The notes under the pieces are model-generated. The model was not told the origin of the DNA. It saw nothing but the letters and a program-made list of their open reading frames with translations, and did no database searches. Source: Bicyclus anynana (taxonomy: Eukaryota; Arthropoda; Insecta; Lepidoptera; Nymphalidae). Taken from it: DNA of 64,000 bases. This document shows, piece after piece, positions 52,878 to 62,429 of the stretch. Both the position numbers and the translations under genes were made by a program. Numbering within the stretch: the stretch's first letter is position 1; every line of letters starts with the position of its first letter. The stretch lies in the NCBI RefSeq assembly GCF_947172395.1, contig NC_069093.1:12435561-12499560 (forward strand). The letters are read 5' to 3'.

Positions 52878-55824
52878 AGAGGGTGTAAGGGGGAGGCTAG
52901 TACCAGTCTGTCTCCCCAATTGTCAACCTCACCTGCTCGTGGTGCACCCTGCAGATGGACCGACGAGGCTCTGACGACCGACGAATGGCGGTATATCCGT
53001 TCCCAAAGGCTAGATTATGAAATGCCTCTGGCCGGTGTCGGGCAGCAGCGATATCGGCGCGAGTAATCTAGCACTGCGCTGACCAACCCGCATGCCCAGC
53101 GTGGTCAGTATCGGGCAATACTTTATATGGACAGAACAAACACAACACAGCCCCTAGTCCCCGGCAGCCCCGCTATTCCTGGCTCTGGCAGCGGTTACGG
53201 TAACGGCGGGGCAAGGGGTGTTAAGAATCTCCGGCAGAGATTCCGCTGCCAACCCCGACGACTAGACCTGGCAACATACAACGCACGCACTTTGAGGTCC
53301 GACGAAAAGGTCATCGAGCTGGAAGAAGTTATGAGCAAGTTGCACTGGGATGTCATAGGATTGTCTGAAGTCCGAAGAGAGGGGGAGGGCTCGATAATCC
53401 TTGAATCCGGCAACATGCTCTACTACCGGGAGGGCGACCAACAGTCCCAGGGTGGTGTCGGATTTATCGTTCACAAGTCCCTCGTGAACAATGTTGTAAA
53501 AGTCGAGAGTGTGTCGAGCAGGGTAGCGTTCCTGGTCCTCCGAATTACCAAACGGTATTCGTTGAAGGTTATACAGGTTTACGCACCGACCTCGACACAT
53601 CCCAACGAGGAGGTAGAGGTATTGTATGAGGATATTTCTAAAGCCATACATGCCTCAAACTCTTATTACAATGTTGTGATGGGGGATTTTAACGCAAAGC
53701 TGGGCGAACGTAGCGGTTCAGAGTTGAAAGTGGGACGATTTGGGTATGGGCAACGGAACGATAGGGGCCAAATGTTGGCTGACTTCATGGAGAAGGAGGG
53801 CCTCTTTATGATGAACTCCTTCTTCAAGAAGCCACCACACAGGAAATGGACCTGGATGAGCCCCGATGGTTCCACAAAAAATGAGATTGACTTCATCTTG
53901 TCTACCAAACGGCAAATATTCAACGATGTTTCTGTGATCCATAGGGTGAAAACCGGTAGCGATCACCGAATGGTTAGAGGCACGTTGAATATCAACATTC
54001 AGCTGGAACGGTATCGACTGGTGAAGTCTACGCTCCGACCTACTCGTGCCCATATCCAAAACCCAGAGTCCTTTCAACTAGAACTGCAGAACCGCTTTGA
54101 TTGCCTAGCAAATTGCGAAACTGTGGACGATCTGAACAACAGGTTCGTGGAAACTGTCCATTCCGTTGGGTCTAAGTTCTATAAGACCCACCGTACGAAA
54201 AGAACCAAAAAGTTCTCAGACCAAATACTTAAACTCATGGAAGAGAGGCAAGAAATGAGATTGCAGTCTTCAGCAGATGCGTCAAAATACCGACAAATCA
54301 GTAGACAGATCTCCAAGTCGCAAACCAGCGACTTGCGAAACTTCAATACCGAGCGTATTAAAAATGCGATTGAAAACAATCGCGGCTCGAAAGTTTTCGC
54401 CAGAGATCTGTCTATTGGACAGAGGCAGCTGACGCGTTTGAAGACCGAGCACGGTAATCTGATTTCTTCCAAGCCCGAGTTATTAAGTGAGGTCGAGAAG
54501 TTCTATGGACAGCTATACACGACTACTCGGCAGCCTGTTGACAACTTGGCTAAAGACCCCAGAGCCAAGTTGACCCGACACTATACCGAAGATATCCCGG
54601 ACGTCAGCCTATACGAGATTAGTGTGGCTCTCAAACACCTGAAGAACAACAAGGCGCCAGGTGAGGACGGAATCACAGCAGAACTCCTGAAAGCGGGTGG
54701 AAAACCGATACTTAAAGTCCTTCAGCGATTGTTCAATTCCGTCATTCACGAGGGCACGATGCCTGAGGCGTGGCATAGGAGCGTGGTGGTTCTGTTCTTC
54801 AAAAAAGGTGACAACACCTTGCTGAAGAATTACAGACCCATCTCGCTGCTAAGCCATGTTTACAAATTGTTCTCGAGAGTCATTACGAATCGTCTCGCTA
54901 ATAGGTTTGACGACTTCCAGCCTCCCGAACAAGCCGGTTTCCGAAAAGGTTTTAGTACCATAGACCACATCCATACGCTGCGGCAGGTTATACAGAAGAC
55001 TCACGAGTATAACCAGCCACTTTGCTTAGCGTTTGTGGACTATGAGAAAGCCTTCGATTCGGTGGAAACCTGGGCTGTGCTAAGGTCATTGCAGAGATGC
55101 CGAATTGATTACAGGTATATCCAAGCGTTGAAGTGCTTGTACGAAAACGCCACTATGTCAGTCCGTATTCAGGATCAGACTACGAGGCCAATCCAGTTGC
55201 AGCGAGGAGTGCGTCAGGGAGATGTGATCTCTCCGAAGCTATTTACCGCCGCACTGGAAGACGTCTTTAAGCTTCTGGACTGGGGCGGACTTGGCATCAA
55301 CATCAATGGCGAGTACATCACTCAACTGCGGTTCGCGGATGATGTAGTCATCATGGCACAGACTCTGGATGACCTTAGTACCATGCTCAATGACCTCAGC
55401 AGCGTTTCTCAACAGGTGGGCCTGAAAATGAACATGGGCAAAACAAAAATAATGTGTAATGCTCATGTATCGCTCCACCCAGTTATGTTAGGAGTATCTC
55501 TGCGTGATCGAATCAGAAATGAGGAGATCCGCAGAAGAACCAAAGTCACCGACATAGCTCAACGAGTTGCGAAGCTGAAGTGGCAATGGGCGGGGCACAT
55601 AGTGCGAAGAGCCGATGGACGTTGGGGTCCCAAAGTGCTGGAATGGCGACCCCGCACTAGTAAGCGCAGTGTTGGCCGACCCCCCACCAGGTGGACTGAC
55701 GACATCAAGCGAGTCGCAGGGATTCGCTGGATGCAGATGGCTCAGTATCGTGATGTTTGGAAGTCCCTACAAAAGGCCTATGTCCTGCAGTGGACGTCCA
55801 TCGGCTGATATGATGATGATGATG
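52878..55824 (+). mobile_element. RTE-type LINE, near full length (2947 bp)
   Basis: The element starts AGAGGGTGTAAGGGGGAGG, has a 249-bp GC-richer 5' leader, one long coding frame, and ends GATATGATGATGATGATG. A short triplet tail, 19-bp target duplications and a single EN-RT frame fit the RTE clade. In unfixed RTE elements of this type the total would be near 3.3 kb; this copy is short by an internal deletion. It is much GC-richer than its host DNA. Confidence 0.92.
53127..55808 (+). CDS. RTE endonuclease/reverse transcriptase, internally deleted
   Basis: 893 codons, the only long frame in the window. Residues 48-283 are an apurinic-type endonuclease: N52 in TYNART, E81 in LSEVRR, D187 and N189 in GDFNAKL, and S278-D279-H280. 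A linker rich in K and R follows. The reverse transcriptase spans about 500-775: PGEDGITAELL, NYRPISLLSHVYKLFSR, FVDYEKAFDS (D638), RQGDVISPKLF and FADD (D738, D739). At residue 787 the frame jumps from CNAHVSLHPV to MLGVSLRDR, dropping in frame a segment still present in truncated copies here (NRRIQLGW through VLPVMTYGSETW to AMERA). The RVAKLKWQWAGHIVRRAD and RSVGRPPTRWTDDI tail is intact. The start is the first ATG after the leader. All catalytic residues are present, but the missing post-RT segment may abolish activity. Automatic pipelines often label such proteins craniofacial development protein 2-like; it is not a host gene. Confidence 0.93.
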   Translation: MDRTNTTQPLVPGSPAIPGSGSGYGNGGARGVKNLRQRFRCQPRRLDLATYNARTLRSDEKVIELEEVMSKLHWDVIGLSEVRREGEGSIILESGNMLYYREGDQQSQGGVGFIVHKSLVNNVVKVESVSSRVAFLVLRITKRYSLKVIQVYAPTSTHPNEEVEVLYEDISKAIHASNSYYNVVMGDFNAKLGERSGSELKVGRFGYGQRNDRGQMLADFMEKEGLFMMNSFFKKPPHRKWTWMSPDGSTKNEIDFILSTKRQIFNDVSVIHRVKTGSDHRMVRGTLNINIQLERYRLVKSTLRPTRAHIQNPESFQLELQNRFDCLANCETVDDLNNRFVETVHSVGSKFYKTHRTKRTKKFSDQILKLMEERQEMRLQSSADASKYRQISRQISKSQTSDLRNFNTERIKNAIENNRGSKVFARDLSIGQRQLTRLKTEHGNLISSKPELLSEVEKFYGQLYTTTRQPVDNLAKDPRAKLTRHYTEDIPDVSLYEISVALKHLKNNKAPGEDGITAELLKAGGKPILKVLQRLFNSVIHEGTMPEAWHRSVVVLFFKKGDNTLLKNYRPISLLSHVYKLFSRVITNRLANRFDDFQPPEQAGFRKGFSTIDHIHTLRQVIQKTHEYNQPLCLAFVDYEKAFDSVETWAVLRSLQRCRIDYRYIQALKCLYENATMSVRIQDQTTRPIQLQRGVRQGDVISPKLFTAALEDVFKLLDWGGLGININGEYITQLRFADDVVIMAQTLDDLSTMLNDLSSVSQQVGLKMNMGKTKIMCNAHVSLHPVMLGVSLRDRIRNEEIRRRTKVTDIAQRVAKLKWQWAGHIVRRADGRWGPKVLEWRPRTSKRSVGRPPTRWTDDIKRVAGIRWMQMAQYRDVWKSLQKAYVLQWTSIG

Positions 55825-55905
55825 AAACGTCAAAATTAATTTACATCCATTTTGTGACGTCAGTTGTTACTTGATGTTACTAAAGGAATAAATGTCAAAC
55901 TAAGG

Positions 55906-56359
55906 CATCAACAATTTTTTACTTCTTGTTTTTATATAGTTTAGTGATTACGGGTTACGCGACGTCTTGAAACAGATAAAATATGGACCATCATGGCCGA
56001 TAGTGATTTGGCTCGTATTGATCAAAAAAAATTTTGTAATTTTCAAAAAAAAAAAATAATGAACAATTTAAGACCCTTTTAAAAAAAGTGTCAACTAGCC
56101 TGTTGTTTTCATTTAAATTAATTATTAACACAATAAAATATTCAAACAAATTAACATTGGGTGTCAACTTGCCGTTTCCGTGACCGAAATCACAAAACAA
56201 AAATACTTAAAGAATAACGCAAAAAAAAAATCTAATATCTTTATAAAAAGGTTTTCTGGAACACTTTTGTGTGCGCACGGAATAATAAATCAGGGGAAGT
56301 AGTCTCTTTATTTACGTTCGGAAAGTCATGGTGACTGGCGATATTTTATTAAAATCACT
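55906..56359. other. No recognised feature
   Basis: AT-rich DNA with A and T runs. Nothing assigned. Confidence 0.5.
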
Positions 56360-56361
56360 GT

Positions 56362-56460
56362 ATGCCAGCTATTATAACGCCGTTAGGATCGTCAAATCGG
56401 ATATTGAAAACATGTGGCCAGCGAATATTAATCCCTTTTTATTGCGTAATGTATTTTTTA
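56362..56460 (+). repeat. R8 repeat, copy 1 of 3
   Basis: GCCGTTAGGATCGTCAAATC and GATATTGAAAACATGTGGC recur at 58292-58362, and in a more diverged form at 57313-57392 (GTGCCGTCAAATCGGGAATG). Spacing is roughly 950 bp. Nature unknown. Confidence 0.65.
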
Positions 56461-56499
56461 CTCATTCGGTTGGATTATAACGTTTACGGCACTCCCAAT

Positions 56500-56577
56500 A
56501 CAGGTCTTGGACGTCCACTGTTGGGCATAGGCCTCTTGCATGGACTTCCACCACACAAGTCTCGAGCCGCATCCGGT
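56500..56577 (-). mobile_element. Fragment of a second RTE-like family
   Basis: GGTCTTGGACGTCCACTGTT, GGGCATAGGCCTCTTGCATG and ACTTCCACCACACAAGTCTC resemble the RTE 3' end in reverse but are clearly a different subfamily. Confidence 0.6.
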
Positions 56578-56581
56578 TGAA

Positions 56582-56745
56582 GCATGCAGCTTCAACTTTT
56601 CAGTTGTATGCATTTTAAGAAATAAAATATCACGTGTCTCAAACGGTCAAGGAAAAACGGTGAGGAAACCTGCATACCAGAGTACCTACTAGTTAATTCT
56701 CTGCGTGTGTGAAGTCTGCCCATCCGCATTGGGCCAGCGTGGTGG
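56582..56745 (+). mobile_element. SINE-A body fragment
   Basis: CAACTTTTCAGTTGTATGCA, ATATCACGTGTCTCAAACGG and TTCTCTGCGTGTGTGAAGTC are present. Both the head and the tail are missing. Confidence 0.82.
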
Positions 56746-56829
56746 CCAGTGGGTGAGTTAATAGAAGCAAGTTAGTTACTTAGCTGGAGGGCAACACGAG
56801 TGGAGAAAGGGAGTATTAGTATACTGTAA

Positions 56830-57092
56830 AAGGATCCTTTAACCTTGCTACTAGAGGTTACCAGCCCGCGATTTCACTTTTGGCTGCCTTACTGCCGTAA
56901 ACTAGTTTAATCTTGGTTTACATCTGATAGTATCAGCGCTATACTTGATCAAGTGTAATTAAAGGGTAGAACTGTAGTTGTAAGTTAAGAGATCGATTCG
57001 GTGATGATTTATAGTGTTACTTTGTGTATCTGCCATCCTTGACACATAAAGCTTAGAACCTGCCCCGAGGCTTCGCCGTTATCGGAAGTGGA
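56830..57092 (-). repeat. Dispersed repeat R6, copy 2
   Basis: Inverted relative of 23098-23290, sharing AAAGGATCCTTTAAC, GGTTTACATCTGATAGTA and TTCGCCGTTATCGGAAGTGG in complement. Confidence 0.75.
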
Positions 57093-57093
57093 A

Positions 57094-57156
57094 TATAGGC
57101 CTAACCCCTCTCATTATGAGAGGTGACTCAACTCAGTAAGCCGAATATGGGTTGAT
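57094..57156 (+). mobile_element. SINE-A 3'-end fragment
   Basis: AGGCCTAACCCCTCTCATTA to AGCCGAATATGGGTTGATAA. A short (TC)n tract follows at about 57166. Confidence 0.75.
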
Positions 57157-57415
57157 AATATTTTATCTCTCTCTCTCTATAGTAATATTTTATTAAATCT
57201 CCAGAAATCAAATGGGATATTAAAAGTACAGTGAAAAGATATTATATTTTAATAACGCCACTCTAGTGTGCAATATGAGTGCAGTAAGACTGGCAGAATT
57301 CTAATAAAACCACGGTATACCATCTATAAGTGCCGTCAAATCGGGAATGAAATATATCTGGCGCACGGATATTAATTTCTTTTTACAGTTAAAAATATTC
57401 TTAGCTACAGCACGA

Positions 57416-57688
57416 CTATTCTCTAACGATGTTTTGTATAATTCGCAAGTGCGAGTTTCGATTTCACCTCTTTCTCTCTCTGTGTAACTCTACCGACAAG
57501 CGCAGTCGACTGCAGTCGACGACGTCTCGGCGGCAGCCAACGGCAGTCGACTGCAGTCGGCGACGTTCGACGACAGCAGCTGCCATTAGTGTAAATGAAC
57601 ATTAACACGATAGTATAAAATGAGAAAGATAGAGGTAAATTCGAAACTCGCACTTGTGAGTTATACAAAGTATAGTTACAGAATAGCC
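57416..57688. mobile_element. Fold-back MITE-5 with GC-rich centre
   Basis: The left arm CTATTCTCTAACGATGTTTT with GTGCGAGTTTCGATTTCACC pairs with the right arm AGGTAAATTCGAAACTCGCA and TAGTTACAGAATAG. The centre 57488-57597 is a GC-rich block with GCAGTCGACTGCAGTCG present twice, which is absent from the copies at 28685 and 37084. Confidence 0.78.
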
Positions 57689-57766
57689 TGGCTGCTTTGG
57701 GAACGGGAATAAATCATGAACCAAAAAATGGACAATCAAGATGCGTATGTTTGTTTGTTTATTCAT

Positions 57767-58151
57767 AGTTCGAAGAGCCGATGGACGTTGGGGTCCCAAG
57801 GTGCTAGAATAGCGACCCCGCACAACAAAGCGCAGTGTTGGCCGACCCCCCCACCAGGTGGACTGACGACATCAAGCGATTCGCAGGGATTCGCTGGATG
57901 CAGGCGGCTCAGTATCGTGATGTTTGGAAGTCCCTACAAAAGTTGGGGACGTTGGGGGTCCCAAAGTGCTGGAATGGCGACCCCGCACTGCAAAGCGCAG
58001 TGTTGGCCGACCCCCCACCAGATGGACTGACGACATCAAGCGAGTCGCAGGGATTCTCTGGATGCAGGCGGCTCAGTATCCTGATGTTTGGAAGTCCCTA
58101 CAAAAGGCATATGTCCTGCAGTGGACGTCCAACTGCTGATATAATGATTAT
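57767..58151 (+). pseudogene. RTE 3' end, tandemly duplicated within itself
   Basis: Two head-to-tail copies of the last RTE codons. The first starts GAAGAGCCGATGGACGTTGG and runs to GAAGTCCCTACAAAAG; the second starts GACGTTGGGGGTCCCAAAG (57948) and runs to the stop and a TGATATAATGATTATG tail. Frames are partly open on all three frames but broken. Confidence 0.87.
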
Positions 58152-58466
58152 GTTGATGAAGATGCGTATCGATGGCCTTTTTCTCGATAGCCTACAGTTT
58201 TAACTCTAAGTTTACAACATCTATTAACGATTGAAAATGAAATTAATATTTATTTTTGTGGAAAAGTAATTTGAATTTCACTTTGACTTTGCTATAAAAC
58301 GTCGTTAGGATCGTCAAATCGGATATTGAAAACATGTGGCGTGCGAATATTTATTTATTTTTCTGATAAAATAATATCTGGCTACCGGTACGTGGTTTAC
58401 TGTGTAGGTTATATACACTCGTATGTACAATGTACATAGCTGTACGTAGTTGAGAGATAACTGTGT

Positions 58467-58610
58467 GCCTAGTGGGAGTTTTCAATATTTTCATACTGTT
58501 ACTATCACGTTGACGTTTACGCAAATTTGCCACTAGATGGCGTTGTTTCAATTCCTTAGAAATTCGCGTTTACGTTACGTGACAGTAACAGTATCAAACT
58601 GCCACTAGGC
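58467..58610. mobile_element. Fold-back MITE-8
   Basis: GCCTAGTGGGAGTTTTCAAT and ATACTGTTACTATCACGTTG on the left face TTACGTGACAGTAACAGTAT and CAAACTGCCACTAGGC on the right. The centre contains CACTAGATGGCG, a motif I associate with common lepidopteran MITEs. Confidence 0.72.
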
Positions 58611-59284
58611 CCTGTGATATCACTGTACCTATGCCGATGCTTGTCCAATCATCAAATGGAATACGAGTATTCGAAACATGTGACGTACTATTACATTTTT
58701 TTTACTTTGGAACAAAATTTCACGTATGTTCTGACGCTAGATAATTAATCATACAGTTAATTTAGCATAATACTCTCTCTACACACCACATGTTATATTA
58801 TAAAGACAAGTTTGTATAGGTGTGTGTAAATGTGTATGTTTGTTACTGGGTCAATCGGTAATTTGACTGAAATATAATATATAGATAAATTATACGCTGA
58901 ACTAACACAAATAAATAATAGTTGTTGCCTGGATTTGTGAAAACAAAATTTCACAAAATGGAGTTGCGGACTTTCTTGAGTCTAGTATACGTACAGGAGT
59001 AAAAGATGTTTTAAATTATGGCTTAACATGATGAATAAAAAAAAATAGTAAGCTTTCGAAATATTGCATAATATGCAACAATAACTCATATGTGAGTCCC
59101 ATAACTTAGACAGCAGATAGCTTCAAATCTTTGCGTTGCGAGCTTACATGTTGAATTATAAGTATCGTTGCAGTTTCAGATTGTATCTCAATAACTTGGA
59201 AATAACATGATTTATCCATCATATAACTAACTGGTTTCTACACGACATTGTTCTGGTACGCTAAATCGTTTAATACATGTTTTA
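58611..59284. other. No gene; SINE-B scrap
   Basis: 59232-59272 (GGTTTCTACACGACATTGTT, GGTACGCTAAATCG) is a reverse piece of SINE-B. The rest is unassigned. Confidence 0.5.
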
Positions 59285-59521
59285 CTAGCGGACGCCCGCG
59301 ACTTCGTCCGCGTGGCATTTAGTTTTCACATATCCCGCGGGAACCGTGGATTTTTCTGGAATTAAAAGTAGCCTGTGTATTAATCCAGAGTAAAATCTAT
59401 TTCCATTACAAATTTCAGCTAAATCGCTTCAGTAGCCGCAGCGTAAAAGAGGAACAAACATACTTACACACTTTTCACATTCACACTCACACAAACTTTC
59501 ACCTTTATAATATTAGTAGGA
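59285..59521 (-). mobile_element. Non-autonomous Helitron H2
   Basis: CTAG at 59285 after A, hairpin GCGGACGCCCGCGACTTCGT, body, and the 5' end TTATAATATTAGTAGGA (59521) before T. A complete 237-bp copy. Confidence 0.88.
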
Positions 59522-59547
59522 TTATTACTTTCTCTATTAGAAAAGAT

Positions 59548-59590
59548 CACTTGCGAGTTATAAAAATGTCGTTACAGAATAACCTAGCAG
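59548..59590. mobile_element. MITE-5 right-end fragment
   Basis: CTTGCGAGTTATAAAAATGT followed by CGTTACAGAATAACC, the outer end of MITE-5. Confidence 0.6.
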
Positions 59591-59597
59591 CTTATTT

Positions 59598-60075
59598 CTG
59601 ATTAGATCACGTAAAGATACTCCTAGCATAGCACGTTCCATCGCCCACTGATTTTAACATTCAATCTAAACTAATATTATAAAGCTGAAAATTTTGTTTG
59701 TTTGATTGAACGCGCTAATCTCAAGAACTACTGGTCCGATTTGAAAAAGTCTTTCAGTGTTAGATAGCCCATTTATCGAGGAAGGCTATGTTTTAACCCC
59801 GTATTCCTACGGGAACGGGAACCACGCGGGTGAAACCGCGGAGGCGTCTACTAGTGGCAAATGAAGTGGAAAATTCCATTAAATATGTTTTAAAATGTGC
59901 CATAGTCGGGCTCGGAGTCAGGAACAAGTGTCCGCTCACCGCGGAAGCTGCACAGATAAGTGCAGCCGTCTCTACATCTAACTTGTGTACGTTGTTAACG
60001 TCCGCCTGTTAACGTGCTAGCGGATAATGGTTTTTAACGGAAAACGTGCTCAGTATACTATGTTGTGCTGATGTA
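59598..60075 (-). repeat. Dispersed repeat R3 with RTE scrap, Helitron inside
   Basis: Inverted counterpart of 7066-7366. It has the same RTE scrap (GTTCCATCGCCCACTGATTT) and the same R3 sequence (AACTTGTGTACGTTGTTAAC), but a Helitron lies between them. Confidence 0.85.
59665..59854 (+). mobile_element. Helitron H1 with empty site at 7 kb
   Basis: 190 bp, TC start (TCTAAACTAATATTATAAAG) after A; hairpin CGCGGGTGAAACCGCG at 59825-59840, a 10-nt gap, CTAG at 59851-59854, then T. The uninterrupted copy at about 7285-7300 shows the filled and empty versions of the site. Confidence 0.93.
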
Positions 60076-60470
60076 AATAACATTGACCTTTAATGATTTT
60101 TAACAACCTATTATCAACACTGAACACGAGTTTCCTATCAGAATATGAAGGGTTAGGTTAATAATCCAACATACTAGCTCGGTTAGAAATTAGGCGCCTA
60201 TAAGAGGCAGGTAACAAAGGTGTTATAATAAAAAACGAAGTCTTCTCATTTTTATAGAATAATAAATCAGAAAACATGTTCGCAATCAGCGAATAACCTC
60301 CACGAAGCTAATTGATTTAAAAACATGAATTAAAGACAAGATCTGAAGAGAGGTCTGAAAATGGCAAAAAAAAATCACTTTTTAAAATAAAAAAGGTTGT
60401 CCATCATAGGCTTCCATACACAATAGTTCTTGCAAAAGCGTAATATGAATAATTATTTAACTAGTAACAA
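60076..60470. other. No gene; weak SINE-A trace
   Basis: 60110-60180 (TATCAACACTGAACACGAGT, AATATGAAGGGTTAGGTTAA) looks like a decayed reverse SINE-A tail. The rest is unassigned. Confidence 0.45.
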
Positions 60471-60681
60471 CTAGCGGACGCCCGCGACTTCGTCCGCGTG
60501 AAATTCACTTTTCGCAAATCCAGCGGGAATTTTGGTTTTTTCTAGGATGAAAGTAGCCTATGTGTTAATCCAGGGTATTATCTAGCTACATTTTAAATTT
60601 TAGCCTAATCGGTTAAGTAGTTGCGGCGTTAAGGAGTAACAAACATCCATACAAACTTTTGCGTTTATAATATTAGTAGGA
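60471..60681 (-). mobile_element. Non-autonomous Helitron H2, complete
   Basis: 211 bp. CTAG (60471) after A; hairpin GCGGACGCCCGCGACTTCGT; 5' end TTATAATATTAGTAGGA (60681) before T. It is one of the best preserved copies. Confidence 0.9.
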
Positions 60682-60981
60682 TTTATACCGTGGATCAAGC
60701 CCGAACATATGTCATAAACATAAAAGAAAACCACATACACTGATAAATGGGAACCCCTCAATTGATGTAAAAAATCTCCCGCCACAGATTATCGGAAATA
60801 TTTCCAAATCATTACGCCGTTGACACGGTCATGTTTAATGGTTGATGTTGTGGTATTTGGATACAAAATAATATTATTAAATATGTCAATTTCCGCCATA
60901 TTTATTTAAATGGGTAATTTATGGTAGGAGAGCTTATTAAGCTAAACTCAAGCGTCGTTAGAACCTATTAGATTTAGTAGA
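60682..60981. other. No recognised feature
   Basis: AT-rich DNA between two Helitrons. Nothing assigned. Confidence 0.5.
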
Positions 60982-61155
60982 TCTATACTAATATTATAAA
61001 GCTGAAGAGTTTATTTGTTTGTTTGATTGAACGAGCTAATCTCAGGAACTACTGGCCCGATTTGAAAAATTCTTTCTGTGTTAGATAGCCCATTCATCGA
61101 GGAAGGCTTTGGGTTATACATTATCCTTGTATTCTTACGGGAACGGGAAACATGA
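60982..61155 (+). mobile_element. Helitron H1, 3' end missing
   Basis: TCTATACTAATATTATAAAG after A, the H1 body to TTACGGGAACGGGAAAC, then it stops before the hairpin and CTAG. Confidence 0.85.
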
Positions 61156-61729
61156 TATGGATATCAAACGAAAGGGTTTGCTGTCAGAAATACGAAAAAA
61201 ATATTCACGTGACTTAAATCCAATATTTGTAATTTTTAGGGCGTGCTAAAAACGTGTTTTTTAGTTTTTTAAACCATCTAAAGTTATTTGCACTGAATAA
61301 TGGAATTCAATCAGGCGGATATTCGGTAAAAACTATGGGCAAAAACTATTTGCATACGTCATAGACAATATAGCTGTAACCTAACACAACAAAATACTAA
61401 ATGTTATTTTTATACGGAACATTTCCTGGCAGAGGACGATTTCATGCCTTATTTGTTCGCTAAACATTCTTTTGTTTGTATCGTTGCCATCCCTTCCTTG
61501 TTAGCTTTTCATATTTTTGTTGTCAGCGTGGTTTTCGTTGTTTTTCTTTTTTTTTTCTTTTACTCTAGCCTTTCGTTCAATACTTTAACTTAACTGTAAA
61601 AACTGCTGTAAAATCAGTCGGTATAAGTTTTAGAGATTCCGCTTGAAATAAACAACCAACGTACAAAACTTTGTTTTAAAATTTTTGGTGCCCAAATGAG
61701 TTCTGAATTTTTGATTGAATAGTAATTAT
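61156..61729. other. No recognised feature
   Basis: AT-rich DNA with T runs. Nothing assigned. Confidence 0.5.
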
Positions 61730-61739
61730 CATAATCATT

Positions 61740-61807
<68 letters not shown>

Positions 61808-61808
61808 T
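61730..61808. repeat. (ATC)n microsatellite
   Basis: More than 20 near-perfect ATC triplets. The SINE-A and RTE tails have the same triplet in this orientation, so it could be an expanded tail whose element has been lost. Confidence 0.95.
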
Positions 61809-62007
61809 GTTATAATTATCAATAAATTCTACATTATTAACCCAATAAAGGGCACAGGTCTCCTTAACTATCTATAATGTGTAGACGAGAGAATTTTAGA
61901 CATTAAACTCCACCGCTGCGCTGCACCAATGCAAATTGGCAGGCTTAGTATTGATAATGAAGGTACCAGTGGCGAAGGATGACATTTTGACGAAGATGAG
62001 CTGTATC

Positions 62008-62230
62008 ACAAGAGCCCTGATAGCTGAAAGCATGCATCTCCAACTTTTCAGTTGTGTGCATTTTAAGAAATTAAATATCACGTGTCTCAAACGGTGAAAG
62101 AAAACATCGTGAGGAAACCTGCATACCAGAGAATTTTCATAATTCTCTGCGTGTGTGAAGTCTGCCAATCCGCATTGGTGCAGCGTGGTGGACTATTGGC
62201 CTAACCCCTCTCATTCTAAGAGGAGACTCG
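62008..62230 (+). mobile_element. SINE-A, head damaged, tail lost
   Basis: GAGCCCTGATAGCTGAAAGC is a shortened head, then the full body from CAACTTTTCAGTTGTGTGCA to TAAGAGGAGACTCG. The TGATGA tail is missing. Confidence 0.87.
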
Positions 62231-62290
62231 AAAGCCGTACCACAGAAAACGAAATTCATATCGCTTCATTAAAACTACGGTTTCTCATAC

Positions 62291-62333
62291 ATCCATACAC
62301 ATATTCATTACAATAGTGAATATGTGTATGGAT
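62291..62333. repeat. Perfect inverted repeat, 17-bp arms
   Basis: ATCCATACACATATTCA (62291-62307) and its exact complement (62317-62333) around a 9-nt loop. The arm recalls the CATCCATACA words in Helitron 5' regions. Confidence 0.95.
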
Positions 62334-62429
62334 TTTTAAAAAGTAACACGGCGGGAAGCGGTCTGTATGGACTCTTCGCCGCTGGTACGTTTGATAAGTA
62401 TCTAGTATCTATTACTATCAGAATGCTAA

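Larger units (their letters stand above)
52685..55905 (+). repeat. Repeat R5, copy B (RTE inside)
   Basis: The host repeat lies at 52685-52877 and 55825-55905. Copy A at 51205-51645 runs on through the RTE position, giving an in-window empty site. Nature of the repeat unknown; no inverted ends were identified. Confidence 0.8.

Noticed and set aside
53127..55808. Host gene resembling craniofacial development protein 2
   Set aside because: The order of endonuclease, reverse transcriptase and tail, the triplet 3' tail and the flanking 19-bp duplications show a retrotransposon. The gene name is a known mislabel for such frames.
61735..61806. Regulatory or coding meaning of the ATC run
   Set aside because: A plain microsatellite; at most a leftover of a SINE-A or RTE tail.
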